This document shows, in pieces, positions 24,001 through 35,897 of a DNA stretch of 64,000 nucleotides (positions within the stretch are counted from its first letter, which is position 1; the number at the start of each line of letters is the position of its first letter). A model generated the notes under the pieces. That model did no database searches and had not been told where the DNA came from. It saw nothing but the letters and a program-made list of their open reading frames with translations. The DNA is taken from assembly GCF_022539315.1 (NCBI RefSeq), contig NC_066326.1:8758601-8822600 (forward strand), in the 5' to 3' direction. Both the position numbers and the translations under genes were made by a program. The DNA is from Serinus canaria. Lineage: Eukaryota > Chordata > Aves > Passeriformes > Fringillidae.

Positions 24001-27000
24001 TGTCCCTTCATGGGGTTTCTAATGTTTAGAGAGAAGGCTTGCAAAACATTTCTTTTTGCATGTTTTTAAGCTCCAGTCACAGCTGAAAGATCTGAGCTGC
24101 AGCTCCATAGCTGCCCTGGAAGCACATCTCACTGCTGGGAGTCTGCACTCCATGAGCTCTCCCACTGTGCCTGGGCTGGAGGCTTTGCAGCCTTTCCTCC
24201 CCCCTGCCCCAAACCCTGCGGGGTCTGATGGCACCCAGGGAGCTAATGAATACAGCAGAGAGAGGAACAAGCCACAACCAATGTTATGCTAATTTTCTAT
24301 ACACGGTTCCAAGAGAGAACAAAAGTAGAATTTGTATTTTTTTTTAAATACAGCTTAAAACCAGAAATATGCAGAATAGAAACAAATATGCAGAATAGAA
24401 ACAAGTCATAGGATCATCCTTTTGAGCTTTCAGTGTTATATATGGGAAAATACATTAAGAAAAAGCCTCTTACTTCTCCTGCTTGAGGAATTTTCATCCA
24501 TGGAGACTGCTGCAATGCACAGCTCATGATCTGCAGGGAACTTGTTGCAGTTGAGGATTTCTGGCCAGGGGTAGCCGTAACAAGCCATGACGGGCGCACA
24601 GCTTCTCTTGACGGCTTCGCAGAGGCTGCGGCAGGGGTAGATGAGCCTGGGGAGGGGATGGGGATTCAGCGCCTCCGTGTGCCTGCCCAGAGGCTGAGGG
24701 TCAAGCCCTAACACCACTGCTGCTGCACAGGGCTGTGTTGAAGGGTTAGCAGGCCATTTAGGGATCTTGGACCTTTTTTTTATGAACATTCATGTCCAGG
24801 AAGCAAGCAAGGAATTTTTGAGGACAGGAGGAATGAGGCAAGCTGCCAGAAGCCCTTCGCCTTAGGGATCTTCTCTAGTTGTGCAAACACTGCTTACCTT
24901 TACAGGTGCCTGATTACACACCAAATTTCCTTAGCTGCTCTGTACTTTGAGAACTGTACCTCAAAACTGGGGATTTCCTTCTACTGCTGGAACTGTTGGG
25001 AAACTGAGGAGCCATATGTTCAGGGCAGGGGCAGGGGTGAGGGGCTGCAGAGGAGGTGGGAGGTGAAGCTGGTGTGTGCCAGCAGCTACTGCAGTGTATG
25101 AGGGGCTGGCCAGGTCATGTGGCAGCAGTGCCTGGGGTGAGAGCAGAAGAACCCCAACATATTTCTGCTCCTGTGATGTGAAATGCTCATGTTTTGCTTT
25201 CAGAGGGATGTTCCCTGCTGAGTAATCCAATTGTCCTTTGCCAAGAGCAGCAGCACTGCTTATTGGGGACTGCGCGGATCACATCGAATGCATTTTCTCT
25301 CCGGAGGCACACTGAGTCGTGCTCCTGCAGAGAGTGAACTGTTACACTGAAATAACTCATAAAAGCATCTTACCTGTCCAAACAGATTGGTGCAAAGAGG
25401 GAGCAGAGGAAAATCCTAGCGTCTGGGTGGCACTCCCTGGCTAGCAAGGGCAGCCAGCTGGAAGACTGCTGGATGACTTCTGTCATGGTCTCGTGCTCCA
25501 GCAGGTTGGGAATCCTCATGTCGGAGTAGCCGATGTCGTAGCACAAGGCCATGTGCTGTGGGATGGGCATGCAGCTGGAGGATCTCCTCAGGTAGCTCGC
25601 CCAAGCGCCTGGAGAGCCCCAGAGCAGCAGGCGGGCCAGGAGACCCAGTAGCCATGGGCCACCCAACCTCCAGGGGTGCCTGCAAAGGGACCTGACCATG
25701 CTTGGAGCAAGTGAACCAACAGCACACCCCGGACTGAGCTGCTCCTGACTGTGGAATGCCTTTTATAGCCTACGAGCCACCTCTTTGTCAATCCATCCTC
25801 ATTAAGTGCGGCCCTTTCAGAGCCCTCATGGGGAAGACAATGCTCCAATTTTCATTTGCCAGAGGCCCCGATTGTTTGTATTTTAGCAGGGGTTTGGCTT
25901 AGATCAGCAGGTGTGGAAATGAGGGCAGTTGGGGAGGGGTGAATGACTTGGCCCATGTGTCTTGGGGCTCTTTCAGCCAAGATTGAATCTCTGTTTGACA
26001 CCAGTGCTCCAACCCATCCCCTTTCTCTTGCTCCAGGATTAGTCATTATTTCATAAACCGTAATGTTTTCCTCTCTTTGTTTTTTGTAAAAGCAATCAAG
26101 TGTTGCTTAAAGTCAATTAGGAGGCATTTGTTTAGCTGGATCTATTGTTGAGCAGGCAGGGAGATAGGATGGTCTCACAGCCGCAAGTTAACTGTTTGGG
26201 AGAGCTGCGGGCAGAGAGGAACTAATTTGCAGCTGTGGAGCCAAGTTGTTTGCAGACAGGATTGGCAGCACTCAGCTGGAAACCCCCTCACCTTGCAACC
26301 TGCATGACCACACACTTTCCAGTTAACAGAATTCCTACTTCATTCTGAAATCCCCTTACTGCCACTGAAGAATGGAATTGTCCTTCCTCCAGCATGTAAT
26401 TAAGTTTCCATAAGCCATCATTATTGTAGCCCAGTTTGGGGAACTGGAAATACTGGGTGTGTTGGTTGCCAGTGCACATGGTTCATTTGGACCTGGTGCT
26501 GTGCCATGAGGTTCAAACTGGTCAGTAGAAGCTCCAGCTCTGAAGCATCCTCTGGCACAAGGACCCTGTGCTGCCTGTGGCAGAAATTGTTTCCTTGGAG
26601 TGTGCTATGGATCCAGCTGGCTGCATTGTGTTCCTGGGCCTTCCCAGGAATAGCTCATTTTCTACAGGGCTGGTTCTGGTCTGTGCTTAGCAGGAAGCCA
26701 ACTGCTTATTGACAGTTTGAGCCGATAGGGTTGATTTCGGGTCATGAAAGTAATTAATTTTTCCCTCCATTTGAGGATTGCTGATGTAGTTGATCTATAA
26801 CATGTCCTTGGCACATACCTGTGGGAGCTCTAGGGAGCTGCAATTTGGAGAGCAGGACCTTGGGTCTAGGAGTACTTAACCTGTCCTGCATTGGTGGTTT
26901 TCCTTTCCCTTTTCAAAAGTCTCAGCAGCTGGTAACAAGGTCACCATAGCTATGACAGACACCAGCCAGGAAGATCCTCTGAACCTCCTGGGCCACAGTG

Positions 27001-30000
27001 TAACTGTGCTCTGGAATGGGACCTTGCCAGTGCTGTCCAAGTGCATGCTCAGTGTACCGTGCAGCTAGAAGTCTCCTAGCCTCATGGTCATCCAGGGATT
27101 TCTCTGCACTTTAATTTGCTTGGGATTGTGGAATTGCCTGATTGCTGCTGAGTTTGTGCTGCAAAGGAGAGCTGGAGATACCTGGGTATGGAGCCTGACA
27201 TCATCTACGTCCAGTATTTTCCTCTTTAATATTGCATTTGAAGACCATTTTTAGTGGGAGAATCAAGAGAATGAGTGGGAGTAAGTCAGAATTTTTCCCC
27301 TTTCTGTTTGAGTTTCATAATAGAGCACTGTACCATGCTCCCCTGAAAGGGATTTGGTTTTGTGCAAAGTGCCATCCTCTCCACATGAGAGCAAGGAAGT
27401 CTGAAGCCCTGGCCATCACCACTGCCCACTGTAATGATTTTTGGCCTCCCTTCCGGTAAAGCAGCAGTTCCCAGACTGTGATCCACATGGCACCTTTGAA
27501 ATGGTAATATGCAGTGATATGCACGTGTTTGTTCACTCCTTTGTCCATTGTGGTATCTGTGAGAGAGTTTAAGGGCTTGACCCCAGGATCCAAACATTTA
27601 GGAACTGCTGCTATAAAAATACCTGCCTCCAGCAGCTCAGGTGTGTGGTGTGTGCTCTTTGAGAGCCCTTCTGGTAGAAGGGTGGATGTTTTTGAAAGTC
27701 CCAAACTTAGTTCCTAAATTTTCCCCCTACCTATTTTGTTTTTTTTTTTTCTTGAGACTCCTGCTACCAGCATGGGATCCAACTGTAACAGTTCCTCAGT
27801 CTCTGTTCCTGCTCACACTTTTGCTGCAGAAATCCCTGACTTCCTGACAGAGGAGGAGTGCAAGCTCATTGTCCATCTGGCAAAGTTAAAGGGACTACAG
27901 AAGAGCCAGATCCTACCAACAGAGGACTATGAGGAAGCCATGGAAATGATTGAAATCAGCCAGATGGACATTTTCAATCTGCTGGATCACAATCAGGATG
28001 GGCAGCTACAGCTCAAAGAGGTAGTGTGGGACAGACTGGGGAAAGTGTGCTGGAGACCCTCTGGCACATCCCCTCATCAGATGCCCTCTTGGTTACTCAT
28101 GTGCTTGGGTGGGCCAGAGCCCAGGGTATACCAATCACAATTTGCTTAATTTTATGCCTCAGAATTTGTGCTGGCCTTCAGAATGGAAGTTTCTGGGCAA
28201 TGTGCAGCAGCTGTCATGCTATTGGGAGGCAGCAAAAGTCCTTGGCAGGACATGTGTGTTTTGAATATGCTGGATAAAATGTTCCTGTGCTGTGGGTTGG
28301 TGCCTCTTGCTGTGTGTCCTGGGAAGTGAGTTTGTCACGTAGCCCCTGCTTAGTGCAGCTTGTGGGGAACTTACTGTGTGAATTCACAAGCCACAGCAAA
28401 GCCACCCCTATTGATGAGCTGAGGGGAATAATAAGCCTCTTGTCCACAGCTCTTCAGCACCCTTGCCTTGTATGGCAGGGTACATCAGGACAGGTACTGA
28501 CAGTTCAAGCATGTCCCTCCTCAGGCTCCCATTCCAGGTGAAGCTGGGAGTCTGAACCATCCTGTGTACCATGAGTGCTGTGGAGTGTGGGGAGCTGTGC
28601 CAGTGACAGCTCAGGGCAAAGCTCCTTTCTCTGAAGGTCAGAGCCTGCTGAAAGCTGTTCAGGTTTCTGCATCTCGCTGTGTGTGGTGGAGGGAAGAATT
28701 TTGTTCCAAGCCCTTACCTTGGACAAGTAAAAGCATTCACTCATCAATATCAATATTATCATCTATAGCTTTACTTTTCCCTCAAGAGAAAGCTGTGCTC
28801 TCTCCACCACTGGTTAACCAAGTCCCAGCAGTCATTTGCCATGACCTAAACTGGAAATAACAGCACTCATCAGCAACACTCTGTGTGTGGCTGCCAGATG
28901 ATTCTCACTACAATCGGCTTTCTGCAGAAATGTGCTGATGCCTGTCTGGCTGATGTGCTGTGGAGGAGATCCCACCAGGCCTCATGCAGGGAATCTGTAG
29001 GGTCTCAGGAGTTCAAGAAACCAGTGCTTTTTTTTGATCCATTTATGAATTTCAGGTGTTGACCCATACCCGACTTGGAAATGGCAGGTGGATGACCCCT
29101 GAGAACATCCGAGAGATGTACACAGCAGTAAAAGCTGATCCTGATGGAAATGGTAAGAGCAGCTCCATGGGAATCCCTTCACCCTCAGCACCTTGGACAC
29201 CTTGCACAGCCATATGGGGGAAAGCAAGAGCTGTGTCCCTGCCCAGGCCTTTTTTCCTAACTGAATTCTTTGAAAGGAAGTAGCACTGCCCTAGACACCT
29301 TCTCAGGGAAGTACATGCAGGGTAACACTCTTACTGCAGCACTCCTGAATCACCACTCTAGTGGCTAACTGGTCTCACTGCCTCAACTTGGATCTTGCTG
29401 GAGCAGGACCAGATCACAACTCTGCACTCCCTTTCTCCTGTCAGACCTGCCTCGGTTAATGCCCTGCTGTAACAGGATCTTAGGATCTTCTGACTACAGA
29501 GCTCTTGTTACCTGGGATGGAGGTGTTCAGACACACATTGCATGTCCCCCCCTTTTCAGGGAGACTTTTGCAGCAGGCCAAGAGGCCTGTGTCACTATGA
29601 GGGGAGAGTGGAATGTGGAATAAGTGGAGGTGGGGGTGATCTTGTCTGTCAGCCTTTGGTGCTGTCCCCCCTCTCTGTCACTGCAACCCCTCTGTATTCC
29701 ATGAGGCCATGTCTGCCCCTCCTGCCCCCGGTCTCCCAAGGGCTCCTGCTGGTCCGGACATACACTCTAACCTCTGCTGCTCTAATTAGAGTGACCTCAA
29801 TTAAGCAACACTCTCATTTCCTAATCAAATTAAGTGAATGCACAGTCTCTTCCAGTGACCTGGCAGTGAGAGCTGCCCAGGAGGAGCTGCTTTGGAGTTG
29901 AAGCAGTAGCAGTGCGAAAGCATAAATATCCGGAGGGCACCCTGTGCAACTCTTCTCCAGGCTGGTGGCATTCTTGGCAGGGGTATGCCTGAGTCCTCAG

Positions 30001-33000
30001 TGGCTTTTCCACCATTCTGGACATTTACAAATGAAAGGTCCTGTTAAAGGGCTATTGGCAGGACCTTGCTTCCAGAGTGCTGCTTCCCTCTGTTGTTAGA
30101 TTGGTACATGACACTGAGAGACCAGGTCACAACCTGGATGTGGCACTGCATCATTAAATACTGTGGGGGAGTAAGGGGAAGTGCGGACAGAGACACACCA
30201 GGAATAATAACAGTGGATCATTTGGTCATGACCTGAGGATGTGGCACCTGAGGAACTGTCCCTGGCTGACCCTTGTGGCTGGTCCTTCCTCCTGCCAGGG
30301 CGTGCTCGTGTCCAGGGAGCAGAGCTGGCACCCAGCAGCACTGCGTTTACTGCCTGAGTGAACTCCTCTCCCAGCCTATGGTGTGTGCAGGGCAGCCCAG
30401 GGCAGTGCACTGCATACTGCTATCAGGGACCTGTGCAAGGCTTCCCTTCTCCAGAAGGAGGAAACAACAAATGTGAGGATTTTCCTGAAGCTGAAAAAGG
30501 CAAAAGTCCACCCCTTGCTGATTCCAGTTGAGTGCAAACAAGAAATACCTGTTTTAGGAGAAACTGCTTTATACCTCTTGCTTTTCTGTTATTTCTCTTT
30601 ACGCAAGACCATACTGTCATGCATTCCTCATTTATGTTTTGCAGTTACACAAATGCAGGAGAATGTTCTGCTTGTTTTGGGTTTGGCCTTTTCTTAATTA
30701 CCCTGCAAGGTCATATAGAAAATGTGGTCTGAGGTCCCACTCTATCCTTAAACACGTTGATTTAAATTTTTAAATCATAAGCCTCAAGATGTTGGGTGGC
30801 ACAGACTTTATTGTGCATATCAGAACTGTATTGTCTGTTTCTCTGTTTTGATATATTGATTTGTGGGTTTCAGGAACTTTTTAAAGTTTAAAATGGTGTT
30901 TTGACTGTCCCAGTTCTGATCCTGCACAATTCACTTTGGCAGATTGCTCTGTGTCCTCTGCTGCAGACGAGAGCATTGCTGGAGCCCATGATCATGGGCA
31001 GAAGGGGTGCAGCCTGTGCTGCACACACTGGACCCTGACTGGGGTCTGTGTGAGGAAGGCAGTTTCTGCAGTGCCCTCAGCTGGTGTTTCTCCGAGTACA
31101 GGATGCAAGAACTGTTACCTCCACAAGAGTCAGTGGCTTTTCCTGTGTTCCCATAGGTGTGCTAAGTTTGGAGGAGTTCAAGCAGTTGAATATCCGTGAT
31201 TTCCACAAGTACATGGGAAGCCAGAAAGTGAAGATGAGTGACTTGGTGCGCAACAGCCAGCACACCTGGCTGTACCAGGGCGAGGGGGCACACCAGGTCA
31301 TGAGAGCCATTCGGCAAAGGTAAGGGCCAGGGAGCTGAGGGGAGGTTGGGTTTGGGTAGGCACAAGCATCACCTATGTGCTGGGAGAGGCAGTGGCAGAC
31401 TTGCTAATATTCACACTTCCTAGTTGTGTGAAAAGTCTTTGGAGTATAAAGAGCAATGAACACAGACACAAAATGGAGAGAGGAGGTTTTCATTAGAAGA
31501 AGAATTTGCATTGTCCTGTGGAAAGGGAAAAAGAAAAAAATCGAGCCTTTCAGCATCTCCATTCACTTTTGGGAACAGCCCTATAAAACCAGGAAGATTT
31601 GGCAGTATATGAAATCATTCATTCTAATTAGTAACTGAGCTTACTGGGAGAAACTGTCCATTTCCAATGCTGTCTGGGTGCCAGCAGTTACTGTCATTTG
31701 CTTTAGTTACTCATGCATTTCACTGAAATCTGTCAGCTCTGTTCAGAGCTGACTTTTTAAAAAGCACGACTTCACCTTAAATTATTCAAGTTAGTTTAAT
31801 CCTCCAAGCACACATATTGTAGGGCAGCTCATGGCAGATGGGAGAACTTCTTACCTTTCCCTTCATCTCAGATTTGGTACTGGGAAGAGCTGAAGCCCAG
31901 CACGAAGGCCAAATCGTGTAGTTGTAGTGAGTTTCAGATAATTGGCTGGAGACTTGCATGTTCTTGTGGTGCTGGTCCTCACCCAGAACGTGGGTGGGTA
32001 AAATCTGTCCTGAGGCCTGAAAAACAGCTGTTGGCCCCTCCTTTTCCTCAGTGCATTCAGTGGGAAAATGGGGTCACATATTGTCTTGATTAGAGCAGAC
32101 TGTGGCTGTCACCTTCTCTGTGCCAGCAAGCCAGCACACACAGGCATCGGCATTCCGCTTGCACGCTCTGCAGTTGGCCACTGTCAGGAGGATGTGAAGA
32201 CACAGCACTGAAGGAGGCTGTTAGTCCTCCCTGGGACCAGGCAGCGCCTGCAGGGGCTTTGCCATCCTGCCTGGCTGCCACATTGTCCTTGCACCTGCCC
32301 CAAGGGCTTCACCAGTCCGGATTCTCAGAGCTCTGAGTGTTCTTTGGCAGGTCTCAAGACGTACCTGCTTGCCTTGGGGATGATCTCAGATGTAGCAGTG
32401 GAAAAATCCCAGAGCAGGAGGGCTCCGGTCTCCTTGATCACTTCCAGTGCCCCTCTGCCCTGGGGGAGGCTGCTGAAAAGGCAACAGGGAAAGGTGAGTT
32501 AGGTGACAAGACTGTTCCTAGAGCTAGTCTCTCGTTCACTCTCAGCAGGGGTCCTGTGCTTTGCTAACTGTCCCGAGGTCTGTAGGTGGTGTGCAGGAGT
32601 CCAGAGAAGTGATGAGATGGCACATGAAGTCTCCAGGGACATGCACAGAAGGGATCTTGCTGAGCAAGCAAAGTCCTCCTGAGAGCAGTCCTGCTAGAGA
32701 TGCTGCCTTCAGTTTTGTTTTGGTTTTTTTATTAACCTTGTTGAGGGTTTTCTGAGCCGATGCTGATGGTCCAACAGATGAGTAAGGAGCTGGTTGTCTC
32801 TTGGCATGCTCGCTGCAGTCCATCCGTCTCTCCGGTCTTTTGGGGAAGGGGGTTCTCTTTCTCTGGGTTTATTCACTGCTTGGGAGTAGTGGCTGACGAG
32901 GGTGAGGGTGGATTAGCACTCACCAGCTCTGCTCTTCTCCAGGGTAATGCGCCTCACTCGCTTGCCCCCCGAGATCGTGGAGCACAGCGAGCCCCTGCAG

Positions 33001-35680
33001 GTTGTGCGGTATGACCAAGGAGGGCACTACCACGCCCACATGGACAGCGGCCCGGTGTTCCCCGAGACTGCCTGCAGCCACACCAAGCTTGTTGCCAATG
33101 AAAGCGCTCCCTTTGAGACCTCCTGCCGGTAAGCTCGGCCCTGAGCACGTTAGACAAGGGGTGTGAAGAGCCATTTCACCTCACCTCATCTTTCCTGGGA
33201 CTCAGTGGTCAGGCTGTGGGCTCAGGACATCACAGGCATGAAGGGGTTTTAAAGGGGAGGTGGGCAAATCCCACCTGGGTCCACACAAGGAAGGTGGAGT
33301 GGGTGGGCCTGCCCCAGCAGAGCCTGCAAGCACACTTATTACTCTGGGTAGGGGTTTTCTTTGTTGTCCTTGTGTTACTCTTGGAGAAAAGCTGATGGTG
33401 TAAATCATGTACAGTGTGATGTCTTGGAGGAGCCACTGTATTTATGGTGGAGCAGCTTGGCATGGGGAGCCCCCGTGCATCTCCTCCTGCTCCAGGTGTG
33501 TCTCCTGACAATCTCTGTCTTGCAGGTATGTGACCGTGCTGTTCTACCTGAACAATGTGACTGGGGGAGGTGAAACAGTTTTTCCTATTGCTGATAACAG
33601 GACGTACGAAGAGATGGTAAATGAGCCTCGACTATGTGTTACCCCTGGGGTTTCTGAGTCCCTTTTGGAATATCTTTATTCATTGTAGCTGCAGAAGGGG
33701 TCTGGTGTGTTTGGTTGGTGTGCATTAGCATTTGTAGCTAGAGCACTGGGGAGACCATGCTCCACTTACAGTCTTTTTCCTCTGAGGACAGGGGAGGAGG
33801 CACAGAGCTTTGACAGCTCAGCTCTCCCTGCTCAGAGTTGTGAGGTGTCAGGCAAAGTGTTAAGAAATGGCAGCTGCTCAGAAACAGGTTATGAACCTCC
33901 TGGGGCCTGAAACTGGCTGCTCCAGGTGGGTTATGAAAGCCATCATAGTGTTCAGTGGAACACTCAGGCAAGGGTGAGGGGCAGGGGCAACCCAGTGCAT
34001 GTGCCTTGTTCCAGCTCTTGTTTGTGACATCTTCCCTATGGTTTCTGTCCAGTCTTTGATCCAGAACGACATCGACCTGCGAGATACTCGGAAGAATTGT
34101 GACAAGGGCAATTTGCGAGTGAAACCTCAGCAAGGCACTGCTGTCTTCTGGTACAACTACCTGTCAGATGGAGAAGGTACAGGCTCACTTCAAAACTGGG
34201 CTCTTGGGAGGGGTGGGACTGCAGTAGTTGACAGCCATCATGTCCTTGCTGCAGCTGGGAGCTCAAAGAACAGCCAAAAAAAGGGTGGTAGCTGCCTGCT
34301 AGTGGGAACTGTAGAGTCTTTTTGTCAACAGCTGAGTAGGAGCTTCCTGACTCTGAAAGGCCTTTGTTTACAGGCAGTAGGTCAGTGGCTCCTGATGTCT
34401 TTGGGCGACAGGACTAGCTAGGAAACAAAGACCTTGGCTGCACTCGCCATCACCAGCTGCCTTCCATCCCACTGTGCAAGCTGAAACTCCTGCTGGAACT
34501 TGGTCTGCAATTCAAAATCTGTCACTGATGTGGTGTTGCCCAAAGGGGTGGGGAGGGGAGTAGACAAAGGCACAACCATCAGCTCTTCAGCATGAGGACA
34601 CATGGGCCACCCCATGCCACGCTTGGGGCCGATGCCTGCTTTGTAGCTCAGCCACAGCCCCATGATGTGTCCTTGGGGCTGTTTTTGTCATGAAGCACAG
34701 TGCGGTTTTCCCTGGCAGGCTGGGAATGAACATGAATCTTTAAGGCTGCTAGTGAGTATGGCTCCAGAGGCTTTTTGTCAGATTTTGAGCTTCGGTTGGA
34801 GGAAGGAGTGTAGCGCCCCAGGTCCCCTGAGAGCAGTCCATGTTTCCATCTCTAGAAAATCCACAGAGGAGGTCACAGGACCAGTGTTTGGGCTGTTGGG
34901 TGACAATAGCAAGAACTGTCGCTCTCCTATGAGAAAAGCCCTGTTGTGTTTTTATGAGCAATTTGTTCCTAAATGGAAAGTGGCTGCTGATGCAAGTCTG
35001 CCACAGAAAAATGACAGGATTGTTGTAAACAGATCGTTTAGAACTGCTGAAATGCAGTTTCTAAAACAGCTGCAAACCTCTAGCTTCCTCAGGCCTTCTA
35101 GTGGCAGTACCCATCTCTTCTATGCCAGCCTTCCTTTTTTTCAAGAGAGCTGAGAAAAACAGGCTGTGATCTGGATTGTGAGAGCCACTTGTGCTGAGTG
35201 GAGAGATGGAGGCAGTGGGCATTTTGCAGTCAGGGAACCTGCCCTGATGAAGTGCTTGTAGGTGCTTGGGTGAGGTGGCACTAAGATGAAAGGGTGCAAA
35301 AGTAACTGCTGGAAGATGTATCTGAGCTCAAATCCAAGCAGGTACTGCAGGCAGGAGAGATGGAATTGGTGTTTGCTGCCGTGTGTTCCTGTTTGGTCCC
35401 AGCTGTGCCTGCCCTCCTATGTGACCATCTAACTGGGCTCTGCTCCGCAGGCTGGGTGGGGGAGCTGGACGACTTCGCTCTGCACGGAGGCTGCCTGGTC
35501 ACCCAAGGCACCAAGTGGATCGCCAACAACTGGATCAACGTGGACCCCAACCGCCGGCGGCAGCAGCAGTTCCAGCAGGAGATGGAGCGCTTTGCGGGGT
35601 CTGAGGCGGGGCCCGGGGCCGGAGCCCCGGGCGAGTGGACAGTGGACAAGGCCTACAGCGGGGTGCACCTGGAGCTGTAG
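18094..35680 (+). CDS. P4HTM: P4HTM, transmembrane prolyl 4-hydroxylase (ER, HIF-related)
   Basis: ER-membrane Fe(II)/2-oxoglutarate dioxygenase linked to HIF-alpha hydroxylation. Nine exons: 18094-18342, 18413-18494, 27830-28020, 29056-29152, 31157-31319, 32943-33128, 33526-33616, 34053-34176, 35451-35680. They join in frame to 470 residues (human about 502). A signal anchor ([20 protein letters not shown]) lies at about residues 30-50. An EF-hand loop of the [12 protein letters not shown] type ends exon 3, and a second (DPDGNG) spans exons 4-5. The dioxygenase core has HAHMD (iron ligands H293, D295), the distal His in LHGG (H406) and the 2-oxoglutarate lysine in GTKW (K416), with the spacing of the human enzyme. 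The first intron uses a GC donor. Intron 2 contains an antisense gene. The start is the first ATG of the CpG promoter, in frame with the anchor. Confidence 0.97.
18343..18412 (+). other. P4HTM intron 1: 70-bp GC-AG intron
   Basis: Exon 1 ends ...ATCAAG and the next bases are GCAAGG, a classic GC donor context (AG|GCAAG). The acceptor is CCCCGCAG before GTGGGCCAC at 18413. Protein continuity (LEGIK then VGH) requires this junction. Reading through would shift frame because 70 is not a multiple of three. Confidence 0.85.
18495..21970 (+). other. P4HTM intron 2, 5' part
   Basis: Non-coding sequence between P4HTM exon 2 and the 3' end of the nested antisense gene. It includes the 3' flank or 3'UTR of that gene in its right part. 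A small minisatellite lies at about 20637-20757. The overlapping open frames on both strands at 18738-19113 show no family features. Nothing else was recognised. Confidence 0.5.
20637..20757. repeat. Minisatellite: two 28-bp then three 19-bp tandem units
   Basis: CCCTGTGAACACGGGGAGGC occurs twice with a 28-bp period (starting 20643 and 20671). It is followed by three copies of a 19-bp unit of the form TGTGTCCCCAGCAGACCG, with one or two differences each. It lies in P4HTM intron 2. Confidence 0.85.
21971..25699 (-). CDS. Secreted Frizzled-related protein, crescent (Frzb2)/sizzled class, nested antisense in P4HTM intron 2
   Basis: Secreted Wnt antagonist (family knowledge). Four exons on the minus strand: 25374-25699, 24474-24646, 23452-23541, 21971-22305. 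All are GT-AG and in frame, giving 307 residues, a normal SFRP length. An N-terminal hydrophobic signal ([12 protein letters not shown]) is followed by a Frizzled cysteine-rich domain from C43 ([52 protein letters not shown]). A netrin-like module follows ([41 protein letters not shown], ending in a basic KRNRN and RRWKHHRC tail). [12 protein letters not shown] carries a cysteine that most SFRP1/2/5 proteins lack; I recall crescent and sizzled sharing it. I favour crescent by wording of the CRD, but sizzled cannot be excluded without alignment. A TATA box lies 60-68 bp upstream of the ATG. The whole gene sits inside one P4HTM intron on the opposite strand. Confidence 0.9.
22490..22880 (-). mobile_element. 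CR1 LINE 3' fragment
   Basis: The plus strand reads TCACAGAATTATTTAGGTTGGAAAG, then ATCAAGTTCAACCACTGACCC, the usual reverse image of a CR1 3' end. The element continues through sequence typical of the CR1 C-terminal coding region and 3'UTR. It lies in intron 3 of the nested SFRP gene and is antisense to P4HTM. The distal boundary is approximate. Confidence 0.8.
24366..24403. repeat. Perfect 19-bp tandem duplication
   Basis: AATATGCAGAATAGAAACA occurs twice in direct succession (24366-24384, 24385-24403), about 70 bp downstream of exon 2 of the antisense SFRP gene, within its second intron. Confidence 0.85.
25759..25767 (-). promoter_or_regulatory. TATA box of the crescent-class SFRP gene
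   Basis: The minus strand reads GGCTATAAAAGGCA, a near-perfect TATA box, 60-68 bp before the ATG at 25699. It predicts a start site near 25735 and a 5'UTR of about 35 bp. This contrasts with the CpG, TATA-less promoters of the surrounding genes and suits a tightly regulated developmental gene. Confidence 0.65.
25768..27829 (+). other. P4HTM intron 2, 3' part
   Basis: Intronic sequence upstream of P4HTM exon 3 and 5' flank of the antisense SFRP gene, so its regulatory elements may lie here. I recognise no exon, RNA or transposon. A long T run (27738-27751) sits near 27745. Confidence 0.45.
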
Positions 35681-35753
35681 TGCCGGGAGTGCTGCTGCGC
35701 GCACGTGACCTTTTCCCGCGCAGCGTGGAGCGGGTGCGGCCGCGTCGCGCGCC

Positions 35754-35759
35754 AATAAA
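35754..35759 (+). terminator. P4HTM poly(A) signal
   Basis: AATAAA 73 bp after the P4HTM stop, giving a very short 3'UTR. It lies only about 140 bp before the WDR6 start codon. Confidence 0.8.
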
Positions 35760-35784
35760 GCGTGGAGACACGGGCGCCGCGTCC

Positions 35785-35897
35785 GCGTGCTCGGGGCGGG
35801 GCGGCGGGGCCGGCCAATGGGCGGGGGCGGGGCCGTGCCACGTGGGAATCGGCCAATGAGCGCTGAGGGGGGCAGTGGCGGGGTTGATGCGGCCAAG
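35785..35897 (+). promoter_or_regulatory. Compact WDR6 promoter: GC boxes, two CCAAT boxes, E-box
   Basis: Between the P4HTM poly(A) site and the WDR6 ATG are GGGGCGGGG GC boxes (about 35793 and 35824), CCAAT at 35814-35818, a CACGTG E-box at 35839-35844 and CCAAT at 35853-35857. There is no TATA box. This is the whole intergenic space between the two genes. Confidence 0.65.
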
